From positions 1 to 49,867 of the forward strand of contig JAAUQL010000036.1 of the NCBI GenBank assembly GCA_012033595.1: 49,867 nucleotides of DNA, written 5' to 3'. Every line of letters begins with the position of its first letter. Positions within the stretch are counted from its first letter, which is position 1. The DNA is from Cyclobacteriaceae bacterium. Its GTDB lineage: Bacteria > Bacteroidota > Bacteroidia > Cytophagales > Cyclobacteriaceae. The translations under genes were made by a program, and so were the position numbers. Below, piece after piece: positions 26,691 to 35,907 of this stretch. The notes under the pieces were generated by a model. It did not search any database and was not told the origin of the DNA. It saw only the letters and a list, made by a program, of their open reading frames with translations.

Positions 26691-28474
26691 CGATGGAAAA
26701 CCTATTCTTTTACCAACTACAAGTGGCAGTAGGCCTTGGGCTATTTTATCTGTTTTATCAAGCCTTACTCCGCCATCATTGCAAGTTCACTCTTGCTCGT
26801 TTTTATATGCTTTCTGCAGTTGCGCTTTCATTTTTGCTTCCCCTGCTTCACCTAAATGTGACCATACACAGCAAGGAAATACCGCTGGAATACCTACAGC
26901 TTTTGCCGGCTAAGGTCGGCCATTTCGCGACTGAAAATCAATCCGCCACCGTGACTCCGCTTTTGGTGTTCGTATGGATTTGGTCGGTTGGCATGGCTCT
27001 TATGCTCATGCGACTGGCGCTGAGTATGTTTCACGTAAAACGCATAATGAAAAATGCCGAACCGATAGCAGACCGGGTTCTGTTGCTTTCTTCGGGCAAC
27101 GCACCATCATTTTCATTTTTCAAAACCATTGTGCTCAGCCATCGGCATTATTATTCCAACTCAGCAAAGTACATACTGGCACACGAACAGGCGCACACCC
27201 GCCAACACCACTCTGTAGATGTATTGCTGATGGAGCTTCTCAAAGCAATGCAGTGGTTCAACCCATTTGCCTGGTTGCTGGCCGACAAGGCCATACAAAA
27301 CCTGGAATACCTCGCCGACGAACACGTAGTGCGCCAGCTCAACGATAAGCAGGCGTACCAAATGGCCATTGTTTCCTTTGCCCGTACCTCGGAAAACACG
27401 CTATTGAGAACCGAATTTTCAAAGTCAAACCTTAAAAATAGAATCATGATGATGAACAAACCCAATGCCCAAAAAATCCTTTCCTGGAGATTATTGCTCT
27501 TATTGCCCCTGGTAGGCACCATGCTGATGTCATTTTCCATTAAACTCTCCTACCCTGATTTGAAAAAAGAAGTATCCGGTATCCTTCCCTTGTTTGAACA
27601 AAAGGACTCGACACCCACCAGCGATATTGCGAAAGATTCCCTAAATCAGGTATTAACCATTGCAGATAAAAAACCGGTGCCTGTGGTGGGTATGAAGGCG
27701 TATTTTCATGAAATTAGTCAGAATCTCAAATACCCCGAAAATGCAAAAACGCAGGGAATTGAAGGGAAAGTATATGTGGAATTTGTTGTTCGCAAAGATG
27801 GCTCGCTTTCAGACATCAAAGTTATCAAAGGGATAGATGAAGAATGCGATAAGGCCGCTATAATGGCGGTAAAAAATGGATCGGCATGGATAGCCGGTGA
27901 AGAAAAAGGCAAACCAGCAAATGTGAAATTGGTTTTGCCTATTAAATTTAGTTTAGGTGATGGAGAAAAAGAAAAAACCATGAATTCCATAAAGCTGGAA
28001 TCGGAATCGGGGGTGTTGATCGAGTCGGTTGAAAAAGATGGGAAATCTCCTCTAATGATCTTGGACGGAAAGCAGGTGACCCCTGAAGAACTCGCGAAAA
28101 GAGACCCTCAATCTATAGAAAGTATGGAAGTATTGAAAGATCCATCCCGCACAAAAGAATATGGCGAGAAAGGAAAATATGGCGTCATTTTGATCACCTC
28201 CAAAAACGGCAATGGTGGCGAAATATCTGAACCGGCAGATGGCACAAAACAGTCAGTTACTGACCCCGGACTTCACATGAAGTACAATGGCCAGGCGATC
28301 GATCAAAACAATCCGCCCTTGATTTATAAAGATGGAAAGGAAATATCTTTGGCCGATATGAAAAATATAGAACCTGAAAAGATTGAACGTATCGAAATTT
28401 TAAAGGATGACGAAGCCAAAAGTCGATATGGTGAAAAAGGCAAAAATGGGGTGATACTCATTACACTAAAATAA
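26687..28474 (+). CDS. M56 metallopeptidase fused to TonB C-terminal domain and two TonB-plug-like repeats (M56-2)
   Basis: The protein has 595 residues. Membrane segments lie at about 8-27, 38-58, 91-112 and 267-285. The zinc site is HEQAH (166-170) with a probable third ligand Glu207 in LEYLADE. After helix 4 a TonB C-terminal domain spans about 335-425 (YFHEISQNLKYPENAKTQGIEGK). Two repeats follow, at about 457-506 and 545-595: ILDGKQVTPEEL..IESMEVLKDPS..YGEKGKYGVILITSK and IYKDGKEISLADM..IERIEILKDDE..YGEKGKNGVILITLK. These resemble the plug of SusC/TonB-dependent receptors (DG...I..IEVLKD....YG..G.NGVILITTK). The fusion suggests a sensor that docks with, or mimics, the TonB/receptor interface. 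Confidence 0.87.
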   Translation: MTMENLFFYQLQVAVGLGLFYLFYQALLRHHCKFTLARFYMLSAVALSFLLPLLHLNVTIHSKEIPLEYLQLLPAKVGHFATENQSATVTPLLVFVWIWSVGMALMLMRLALSMFHVKRIMKNAEPIADRVLLLSSGNAPSFSFFKTIVLSHRHYYSNSAKYILAHEQAHTRQHHSVDVLLMELLKAMQWFNPFAWLLADKAIQNLEYLADEHVVRQLNDKQAYQMAIVSFARTSENTLLRTEFSKSNLKNRIMMMNKPNAQKILSWRLLLLLPLVGTMLMSFSIKLSYPDLKKEVSGILPLFEQKDSTPTSDIAKDSLNQVLTIADKKPVPVVGMKAYFHEISQNLKYPENAKTQGIEGKVYVEFVVRKDGSLSDIKVIKGIDEECDKAAIMAVKNGSAWIAGEEKGKPANVKLVLPIKFSLGDGEKEKTMNSIKLESESGVLIESVEKDGKSPLMILDGKQVTPEELAKRDPQSIESMEVLKDPSRTKEYGEKGKYGVILITSKNGNGGEISEPADGTKQSVTDPGLHMKYNGQAIDQNNPPLIYKDGKEISLADMKNIEPEKIERIEILKDDEAKSRYGEKGKNGVILITLK

Positions 28475-28563
28475 ACTGACCCCCGACGGTAAAAAAAATG
28501 AAGTGTGGACAAAGATAGTGCAGGTCTGACTCGAGCAGGCAGACTAGGCATTTCAGCAAAAGA

Positions 28564-30020
28564 TCAGCCTGCGTTTTTGATCAATTGAATATAAAACCTG
28601 ATGAGGTCTTCGTAATGAGCCACCCTTATGTTTTCATTGATACCGTGAATGGATGAAAGATTGTCGGGAGTGAGGTGGATGGGCAAAAACGATATATGCC
28701 ATCGGAAATGTTGGCAAAATGTCGACTATCCGTAGCTGCTATCACCAGGTTGGGTACAGTAATTACCGTAGGGTAAACTTCTTTGATCGACTTGCTAACT
28801 ATTTCAAAAGCCCTGGTGTCTGTAGCAGATACCGGGCTTGCTTCGCTTCTAAAATCCCTTAGGCGCAGTTCTATCCGGTCGTCACCTATAGCCTGCTTTG
28901 TTTTTTCCACAATTTCATCAATGCTGGTGCCAGGCAAAATCCTGTAATTAACCGTGACGCTTGCCCGCCCCGGCACCACATTATCTTTGATGCCAGCATG
29001 GAAAATGGTTGGTACCACCGTGGTCTGCACCAGGGCTCGGCTGGCAAATGATTGTTGATAAATATTGAGAATGGCGCTTTCGAAAATACCGCTATTGGCA
29101 AAAACCAGTTTTTCCTGAAAACGCATCTCGGGTCCTACAAACGAAATGAATTGCTTAACAGGGCTTGATATTTCGGCATCGAAGGGATGGTCTGCCAGTC
29201 GTGTCACAGCACGAGACAGCGCTTCGATGGCCGTAGATTCGTGAGGCATGGACGAATGCCCCCCGTCAATTTCCACGGAAAGATCGACAGAAGCAAAGCC
29301 CTTTTCTGCAATGCCGATCAGAGCCACATCGGTGAGCACCCCGGGCACCAGACCATGTGTAATGGCATATCCTTCGTCGAGTACAAATTCGGCACTGATC
29401 TGCTCCCGCTCCATGTATTCGGCAATGGCTTTTGCACCTTGCTGACCCCCGACTTCCTCATCATGGCCAAAAGCCAGCAATACGGTTCGCTGTGGCGCAA
29501 AATTTTGACCCAACAAAAACTCAACTGCTTCCAATATCCCCATTACGCTCACTTTGTCGTCTAATGCACCGCGCCCCCATACGGTCCCCTGGTCAATGAT
29601 GCCCCCAAATGGAGGAAAAGCCCAGGCACCAGCATCATCCTCAGCCACCGGCACCACATCCAAATGCGCCACTAACACCACCGGCTTAAGTTGCACATCG
29701 CTTCCCTGCCAGGTAAACAAATAACTATAATTATTAAAAACCTTTCGCGATAGGTGTGCGTGCACCAATGGATAACTATGCCTGAGCAGTTCGCCAAACT
29801 CTTGAAACGCGGCTGTATCCAAATCGGAAACATTTTCATAAGAGACCGTAGCAATGCTGATGGCTTTGGCAAGTCGATGGGCAGCAGCCGGACTTATGGC
29901 AGCTTTCGCCACAGCGGCATATTCTTTTTGTTTTGAATGAAATGTAAAAGTGCGATAAAGCAAATAAGCCACAAAAGTAAGCAGGACAAATACGATAAAA
30001 GATAATAACTTCCGGATCAT
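28564..30020 (-). CDS. M20 family peptidase/amidohydrolase, PM20D1-like (one frameshift at A5)
   Basis: An N-terminal membrane anchor (LLSFIVFVLLTFVAYLLY) precedes the M20 catalytic domain. VVLVAHLDVVP supplies the first metal His and the acid-activating Asp, GRGALDDK the bridging Asp, and HDEEVGG the catalytic Glu pair; DGGHSSMP belongs to the dimerisation/lid region. The encoded frame ends at 28626 in an unrelated tail. Adding one base in the A5 run at 28685-28689 restores RFLPIHLTPDNLSSIHGINENIRVAHYEDLIRFY and a stop at 28564, which gives the conserved HGxNE C-terminal motif. The restored length is 485 residues. It probably hydrolyses dipeptides or N-acyl amino acids at the membrane. It is convergent with M56-2. 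Confidence 0.87.
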
Positions 30021-30163
30021 AATGTTGGATATGAGATATCGAAATGGCGGACATACATATACGGTAAAACCCGCTCATCAATTTTAAAATTGAATATAAA
30101 AATACTGGCTTATCATTGATATCTTGATAAATAATCAGATTCCTTTGAATAAATATTAATATC

Positions 30164-31690
30164 ATGAGACCATTTTTTTGGATTGTCGTCGCTTGCTTAT
30201 TGACTGTCGATCAGGCATTTGCCCAGCCTATAGGCAAAGAAATAGAACAATATATAGAAAAAACCATGCTGGAATGGGCTGTACCAGGCATGGCAGTGGC
30301 CATCGTTAAGGATGGTAAAATTATTTCGAGTCGCGGCTATGGTGTATTAAAAGAAGGTGAAAAAGCAAGGGTAGATGACAATACCCTGTTTGCCATCGCC
30401 TCCAACACCAAAGCCTTTGTATCCTCTGCCCTGGGAGTATTGCAAGACGAAGGCAAACTCAGACTCGATGACCGGGTGCAAAGCTACCTGCCTGAATTCC
30501 AATTGTACCACAGTTACGCTTCGCACGAAGCGCGGATCGAAGACCTGCTTTGCCACCGCTTGGGTCTCGGTACGTATAGCGGTGACATTATCTGGTACAA
30601 ATCGGATTTCAGTGCCCGCGAAGTGGTTTCACGCATTCGCTATGTGCCTCAAGCCTATAGTTTCAGAGCCGGCTATGGATATTCCAATCTCATGTTTATT
30701 GCGGCAGGCGAAGTAATCATGGAATCGTCGGGAATGCCTTGGGATCAATTTGTCCGGGAGCGCTTTTTGGTTCCCCTTGGTATGGACAGGACTATTTGCT
30801 CCAGCTCCGATCTGCAATCGAAAGGCAACTATGCCATACCCCACAAGCCCGATGAATTGCAAAACACACCCATCGCCTGGGTCAATTGGGATAATATGGG
30901 TGCAGCCGGAGGCATCATTTCTTCGGCAAACGATATGGCGAAGTGGCTTATGCTACAACTGAACCGAGGAATTTGGAATGGTGACACCATACTGAATCCA
31001 TCTACGCAAAATATACTCTGGACTCCGCACAACAACCATGTGGTGAGTGACAATTCAAAAAAATTTAATCCCGGCACCAAGCTGTCAGGCTATGGCCTGG
31101 GGTGGAGTGTGAGCGATTTCTATGGCCATCGCCTCATCAGCCATGGCGGCGGCTACGATGGCATGTATTCGCTGGTGGCCATGATCCCGGAGCTCAACCT
31201 GGGCATAGTGATTTTGACCAACACCATGAAAAGCATTGCCACACCCATAAGGCAATATGTTTTTAATGCCTATTTACCAAAAGAAAACAAAGACTGGTCG
31301 ACAATGGCTCTGGAACGGGCCGGTAAAAAAAGCGACATGCTCATGGACATAGAATCCATAAAAAAGGCGAGGGTGGCAGGCACCTCACCCACCGTGGCCT
31401 TGGATCGATACGCCGGAATGTACCATTCGAATATGCTTGGCAATATACACATTAGCCATGAGGACGAAAGACTTACTTTGTCGTTTGAACACGCTCCTGG
31501 CCTATCGGCAAGTCTAAGACACTGGCACTACGATACATGGGAAATTTTGTGGGAAGAACCCCAGGCGTGGTTTGACTTTGGCACGGTACAATTCAACATA
31601 GACAATAGCATGCGCGTGCAAGGGCTGGTATTTGATGTGCCCAACGAAGATATTTTTTTCCATGAACTGAAAGTGACCAAAACAGATTGA
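30164..31690 (+). CDS. Secreted serine hydrolase, class C beta-lactamase/esterase family
   Basis: The 508-residue protein has a signal peptide (ending VDQAFAQ) and a beta-lactamase/transpeptidase-like fold. The nucleophile motif is SNTK (Ser80-Lys83), the second is YSN (173-175), and HGGGYDG replaces the KTG box, as is usual for this esterase/peptidase group. The C-terminal region after about 405 (ALDRYAGMYHSNMLGNIHISHEDERL) is a DUF3471-like lipocalin domain. Substrates could be D-amino-acid peptides, esters or beta-lactams; sequence does not decide. The oxidoreductase gene follows 26 bases later on the same strand. It lies about 2 kb from the BlaI/M56 region, but no operator dyads were seen at its promoter. 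Confidence 0.88.
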   Translation: MRPFFWIVVACLLTVDQAFAQPIGKEIEQYIEKTMLEWAVPGMAVAIVKDGKIISSRGYGVLKEGEKARVDDNTLFAIASNTKAFVSSALGVLQDEGKLRLDDRVQSYLPEFQLYHSYASHEARIEDLLCHRLGLGTYSGDIIWYKSDFSAREVVSRIRYVPQAYSFRAGYGYSNLMFIAAGEVIMESSGMPWDQFVRERFLVPLGMDRTICSSSDLQSKGNYAIPHKPDELQNTPIAWVNWDNMGAAGGIISSANDMAKWLMLQLNRGIWNGDTILNPSTQNILWTPHNNHVVSDNSKKFNPGTKLSGYGLGWSVSDFYGHRLISHGGGYDGMYSLVAMIPELNLGIVILTNTMKSIATPIRQYVFNAYLPKENKDWSTMALERAGKKSDMLMDIESIKKARVAGTSPTVALDRYAGMYHSNMLGNIHISHEDERLTLSFEHAPGLSASLRHWHYDTWEILWEEPQAWFDFGTVQFNIDNSMRVQGLVFDVPNEDIFFHELKVTKTD

Positions 31691-31716
31691 ACAGTTTTTT
31701 TAAATAAAAACATGAT

Positions 31717-32715
31717 ATGAAAGCTATCGTTTATACCCATTATGGAAATCCGGAGGTGTTGACGCTGAAAGAGGTGGAAAAACCTGTTCCAAAATCAAAT
31801 GAACTTCTGATCCGTGTTTATGCATCCACGGCCAACCGAACAGATTGCGCCAACCTCACCGCAAGGCCTTTTATCATGCGGTTTTGGCTCGGGCTTATCA
31901 AACCGAGCATCCAAATTCTGGGTACTGAGTTTGCCGGCATGGTGGAAGCAGCAGGCTCAGAGGTGCAAGGCTTTCAGGCCGGAGACAGGGTGTTTGGATT
32001 TGACGATGGTATATTGAGCGCATACGCAGAGTATCTCACCATTGCATGGAACAAAGGTATAGGACACATACCGGAAGGGGTCAGCTACCAACAAGCGGCA
32101 GCCAGTTGCGAGGGCTTTCATTATGCTTTCAATTTCGTTAATAAAGTCACCATCAATCCGGGACACAAGGTGTTGGTCAACGGTGCATCGGGCGGTATCG
32201 GGTCGGCCATGGTGCAATTGCTTCACTATTATCAAGCCGAAATTACTGCCACCTGCGCCACAAAAAACATAAAGCTGATCGAGTCGCTTGGTGCCAAAAG
32301 AATCATTGACTACACTACAACAGATTTCACCAGGGACACGGAGCGTTTCGACTATATATTTGATGCGGTAGGTAAAAGCACTTATGGTAAATCTAAAAAT
32401 CTGCTCAAACCAGGTGGTGTATATATATCGTCTGAACTGGGGCCAATGAGTCAAAACATCTTTTTTGCGCTGTATAGTGGAATATTTGGTCAAATGCCGG
32501 GGCGGCACAGACGTAAGGTCAAATTCCCTATTCCTACGGACATCAAGCGAAGTGTGATGTTTGTAAAAAAATTAACGGAAGAAGGGCATTTCTCTCCGGT
32601 CATTGATCGTACCTATTCGATGGAGCAAGTTGCAAAAGCATATGAATATGTGCTCACTGGCCAGAAAACGGGCAATGTGGTCATTGACATGAATACAGGC
32701 AAGGTAAATGTTTAG
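31717..32715 (+). CDS. NAD(P)H-dependent MDR oxidoreductase (quinone reductase-like)
   Basis: The 332-residue protein belongs to the zinc-independent medium-chain dehydrogenase/reductase group. The GroES-like N-terminus includes YGNPEVLTLKEVEKPVPKSNELLIRVYAS and GTEFAGMVEAAGSEV..FQAGDRVFGF. The nucleotide-binding motif is VNGASGGIGSAMVQL (about 151-165). The C-terminus ends QKTGNVVIDMN, typical of the group. It likely reduces quinones or enones with NADPH in the cytoplasm. It lies 26 bases after the serine hydrolase gene and is probably in the same operon. Confidence 0.9.
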   Translation: MKAIVYTHYGNPEVLTLKEVEKPVPKSNELLIRVYASTANRTDCANLTARPFIMRFWLGLIKPSIQILGTEFAGMVEAAGSEVQGFQAGDRVFGFDDGILSAYAEYLTIAWNKGIGHIPEGVSYQQAAASCEGFHYAFNFVNKVTINPGHKVLVNGASGGIGSAMVQLLHYYQAEITATCATKNIKLIESLGAKRIIDYTTTDFTRDTERFDYIFDAVGKSTYGKSKNLLKPGGVYISSELGPMSQNIFFALYSGIFGQMPGRHRRKVKFPIPTDIKRSVMFVKKLTEEGHFSPVIDRTYSMEQVAKAYEYVLTGQKTGNVVIDMNTGKVNV

Positions 32716-32862
32716 ATGGTCTTGATTGACTATTAAAAAATCATATTTTATTCTCCAGCACTATGCCCTGGTACTGTCCGTTTGACGCCGCATATGTTGT
32801 AGTTTGTAAATCAGGGGTTTAGCAACGATCAATTGATAAAAGGCTAAGAAACAAGCTGACTG

Positions 32863-34268
32863 TCACGGCTTTTCAATGGGCTCAGGCATGGCAAATTCCG
32901 TGTCCATTTGATAGGGAAGTCGATATACCTGGTGTTTATTGGCATCAAAAAATATAAGTTGGAAGGTGATAATTCATTCGGATTGCCATCGGCCCAAAAA
33001 GCATAAAATGCCTTTTCGGCATTTTCAGGCCTTCGGATGTAATTGTGGTTTTGGATGCTATTCTCTGTGATCTGGCGCTTTTTATACCATATTTTACCAT
33101 GATCCACGCTTTCCCATATCACTACTTCGCCGCCACCCTGGTGTGGTTGCGGATCGGTTTCTGTTGGAGCGATCACGCGCCACACCTGCCCATCGACATA
33201 CAGGCTGCCCATATCATAATTATGGTCAGACTGGCAAATGATGGAAGTTTGCCAGGAGGTTCCGTCATAGTAGGTCACGCGCCATTCCCTTGGGTTGTTT
33301 TGGGGGCCTGGTTCATGGCCGCCGCTGGTCACATACAGGCAAATCGGATTGCCCATAGCATCAAAATTCACATCTTTGAGGTAAACATTTAATTTTTGCC
33401 CGGCATAGTCTATGAGTCGCGCGCCACAATGTACCGTGGTCATGGGTAAGTTGATATGATGACCTTGAATTGTCGCCCAGTTTTTGCCAAAATCCTTGGT
33501 TTGCACATAAAACAGATCGGTGCGAAGATTGACATTGCCATCAGGATGCCGATTGAAAAAAGTACATATTTTGTCTCCGTGTATGGCGCTCACCTGGTAA
33601 TGTCCGCTTCGTGTCGCTCCTTCCTCAATAATACCGGCTAATTTTTTATCATCGCTCCAGGTTATTCCATCTCTACTGGTTTCGAAATAAAGTTCTCTTA
33701 GGCCGGTATATTTGGTGAAAAAGTGAAAAAAGCCCAGCGATGTATCGAAAATAGGCTGTGGGTAAGTCATTTCTTCCCGGGTAATCAGTGTAAACGAACT
33801 GATATCATATGGTTTGTCGCTTCGGTATTTGAACCCCATGCGTTCTTTGCCACGACCACTCACAAACACCCACAAATAGCCTTGGTCATCGATAGACAAA
33901 CTGGGATCGTCGTGCGGATCATCCACGCCTAATTTATCATATACCACCATTGGCTTGGGCACCAGCCCTGTTTTATGATCAAAATAGGAAATCATACACA
34001 GCAGATATTTCTGATCGGCTGTGGGCGTGCCACCATATACAAAAAAAGTCTTATCAACCGCTTTGTCATAAATAGCCATTGGACGATGCTTAGCCGTATA
34101 AGTGCCCAAGCCTCCAGAATACTTGTCGCCATATTCTGAAAATTGCCCGAGTGTAAACCAGATGCCGCGATAGCCGTCAATTTTCTGATTGTTCAGATTG
34201 GCCTGCGCCGATAGTTGACAGACTGCTGTCACCACCCATACCACACACAATACGCTTCGCTTGTTCAT
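32863..34268 (-). CDS. Secreted BNR_4 beta-propeller protein, possible polysaccharide lyase/sialidase-like (one frameshift at A6)
   Basis: A signal peptide (ending CQLSAQ) precedes GYRGIWFTLGQFSEYGDKYSGGLGTYTAKHRPMAIY, the opening of the BNR_4 family, followed by propeller blades with DPSLSIDDQGYLWVFVSGRG, SRDGITWS and NWATIQGHH. Some BNR_4-like propellers act on algal polysaccharides, but a catalytic role is not proven here. The encoded frame ends at 32844 in a non-homologous tail. Adding one base in the A6 run at 32947-32952 restores LYFFDANKHQVYRLPYQM..EPIEKP and a stop at 32863, giving 468 residues. It is the last gene of the sulfatase/enolase cluster on this strand. Confidence 0.82.
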
Positions 34269-34399
34269 TTTACTTATTTTTTGTTTGTCTGTCTTGTTTA
34301 CCCATTATAGTTTGCCTTTTTTCTGATCCAATCGAGCCGGAAGCTCTTCGGCTTTTTCATGAAATTGGTCAAACAGGTTATTTTGCTCCGAAAGGCTGC

Positions 34400-34560
34400 G
34401 GTTCTTCTACGGCGGGTTTGGAAAACCCGCCGGAACCCAGGCCATCAATAAATTTACTGTCGCCTTGCCTGAGGGCAAACATACCCCGGGCACAAAAAGC
34501 AACATGATTGCTCGAGGTGCCCGGATCATAAGACCTGACCCGACAGAGTGCTGTCTCAGG
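34400..34560 (-). ncRNA. Three consecutive hairpins between the enolase-like and BNR_4 genes (unassigned RNA element)
   Basis: The 287-base gap holds three stems. At 34400-34437 GGCGGGTTT/AAACCCGCC (three-base loop) lies inside GGTTC/GAACC. At 34486-34524 CCGGGCAC/GTGCCCGG encloses AGCAA/TTGCT. At 34534-34560 GACAG/CTGTC and CCTGA/TCAGG overlap the enolase-like gene's stop codon. None has a T-tract. They could form a 3' UTR processing or stability element, a regulatory RNA, or a remnant repeat. No family is recognised. Confidence 0.3.
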
Positions 34561-35848
34561 CCTTCACTGGCTTATGCCTGGCAATATACTCCGGATCGAT
34601 GTCTATGCCCAATCCGGAGCCGGTAGGAACAGTTACGGTGCCATCGACACTTTCCAGCGTTGAAGTGGGACATTCGAAAGGGATTTCTGAATTGAAGCCC
34701 TTAAATTCGTGATAAGGTCCCGCGTTGGGTATGGCCGATACAAAGTGCATCATATACAAATAACCCAGACCGGAGCCTGAAATATGAGGGACACACTGAG
34801 TGCCCAGGGCATTAGCCATATTTGCTACTTTCACCGATCTGATCATCCCGCCAAAATAAAAAATATCGGGCTGTACCACTTGCAATGCATTATTTGCCAA
34901 CAGCCAGCGAAACTGATGCATGCTTGGCTCCTGCTCTCCGCCAGCAATGGGCACACTGAGTGCGTCTGCCACCTGTCTGGTCTCTTCATACCAGTCAAAT
35001 GGCACAGGCTCTTCGTAGAAATCAAAACGATTTTCTTCAATCAGCTTGCCTATCCTGATGGCCTCATCCACCGTGTACGAACCATTGGAATCGGCGTAGA
35101 TCACCATGTCATCGCCAAAGGTCTTGCGCACTAGTGGAATGAGCTCTTCTGACCGCCCCGCAGGGTAGTCTGCGTTATTGCTCATGCGACCGCCCACTTT
35201 AAATTTCAATGCTTTTGCTTTGGTTTCTTCCACATCCCGCTTGATTAGTTCTATAGATTCTGCAGCGCTTTTACCCCTGAAATTATTGGCCTGGTACACC
35301 GATACGGCAGGGTGATGGATGGTGCCGATTAATTGCCCTATTGATTTTTGAGCCAGTTTGCCCAGCAAGTCAAGTATGGCAAATTCGATGGTAGCCAATG
35401 GCACCCACAAGGCCAGGTTTTGCAGCTTGTAGTTGCTCTGGTACACATACACCTCCTCGATGAGTGCTTCGATATTCCTGGCATCTTTCCCAAGAAAGAA
35501 AGGCTGTAGGCGGTTTACGAATATGGGATACAAAGACACCATCTGCATATTGTTGCTTACCGATATTCCCTCGGCTCCATCAGTGGTGCGCACGATGCAT
35601 AGAAAGTTATCTTCGTATCTAAGCAATTCCAGCGTGTCGATAAGCAGTGGCTCAGCAAACAAATCAGCTTTGAGCACAGGTTTTGCTGCCGCCTCGTCCA
35701 ACAGCCGATAGTTGGCGGCCACATTGTTATCTGTTGTTTCTTCCTGTGGTTTTTGGTTCGGCGTGCAAGAAACCAATCCCCCTGCCAACATGGTGGCTCC
35801 CATGGTGCTTTTTGTCAAAAAATCCCTTCTTGTATTTTTCATCATCAT
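34556..35848 (-). CDS. Enolase-superfamily (mandelate racemase subgroup) sugar-acid dehydratase-like enzyme
   Basis: I choose the ATG at 35846-35848, preceded at 10 bases by AAGGAGA, over an upstream TTG, giving 430 residues. The N-terminus (NTRRDFLTKSTMGATMLAGGLVSC) is a Tat-like, possibly lipoprotein, signal. The barrel shows KFKVGG (catalytic Lys), YADSNGSY, FYEEPVP and GGEQEPS (three metal ligands), QPDIFYFGG, and PHISGSG (His of the His/Asp dyad). This is the acid-sugar dehydratase or racemase pattern; the substrate is unknown. The sulfatase gene lies 59 bases upstream on the same strand. An exported member of this mostly cytoplasmic superfamily is notable. Confidence 0.85.
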   Translation of the reverse strand: MMMKNTRRDFLTKSTMGATMLAGGLVSCTPNQKPQEETTDNNVAANYRLLDEAAAKPVLKADLFAEPLLIDTLELLRYEDNFLCIVRTTDGAEGISVSNNMQMVSLYPIFVNRLQPFFLGKDARNIEALIEEVYVYQSNYKLQNLALWVPLATIEFAILDLLGKLAQKSIGQLIGTIHHPAVSVYQANNFRGKSAAESIELIKRDVEETKAKALKFKVGGRMSNNADYPAGRSEELIPLVRKTFGDDMVIYADSNGSYTVDEAIRIGKLIEENRFDFYEEPVPFDWYEETRQVADALSVPIAGGEQEPSMHQFRWLLANNALQVVQPDIFYFGGMIRSVKVANMANALGTQCVPHISGSGLGYLYMMHFVSAIPNAGPYHEFKGFNSEIPFECPTSTLESVDGTVTVPTGSGLGIDIDPEYIARHKPVKA

Positions 35849-35907
35849 TTTATTTGTATCTCCTTCTAAATATTTCCTGACGCTGTTCCTTTCTCCTGGC
35901 TCATGAA

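Noticed and set aside
31957-32508. 183-codon open frame antisense to the MDR oxidoreductase
   Set aside because: It is the shadow of a well-supported gene and has no motif.
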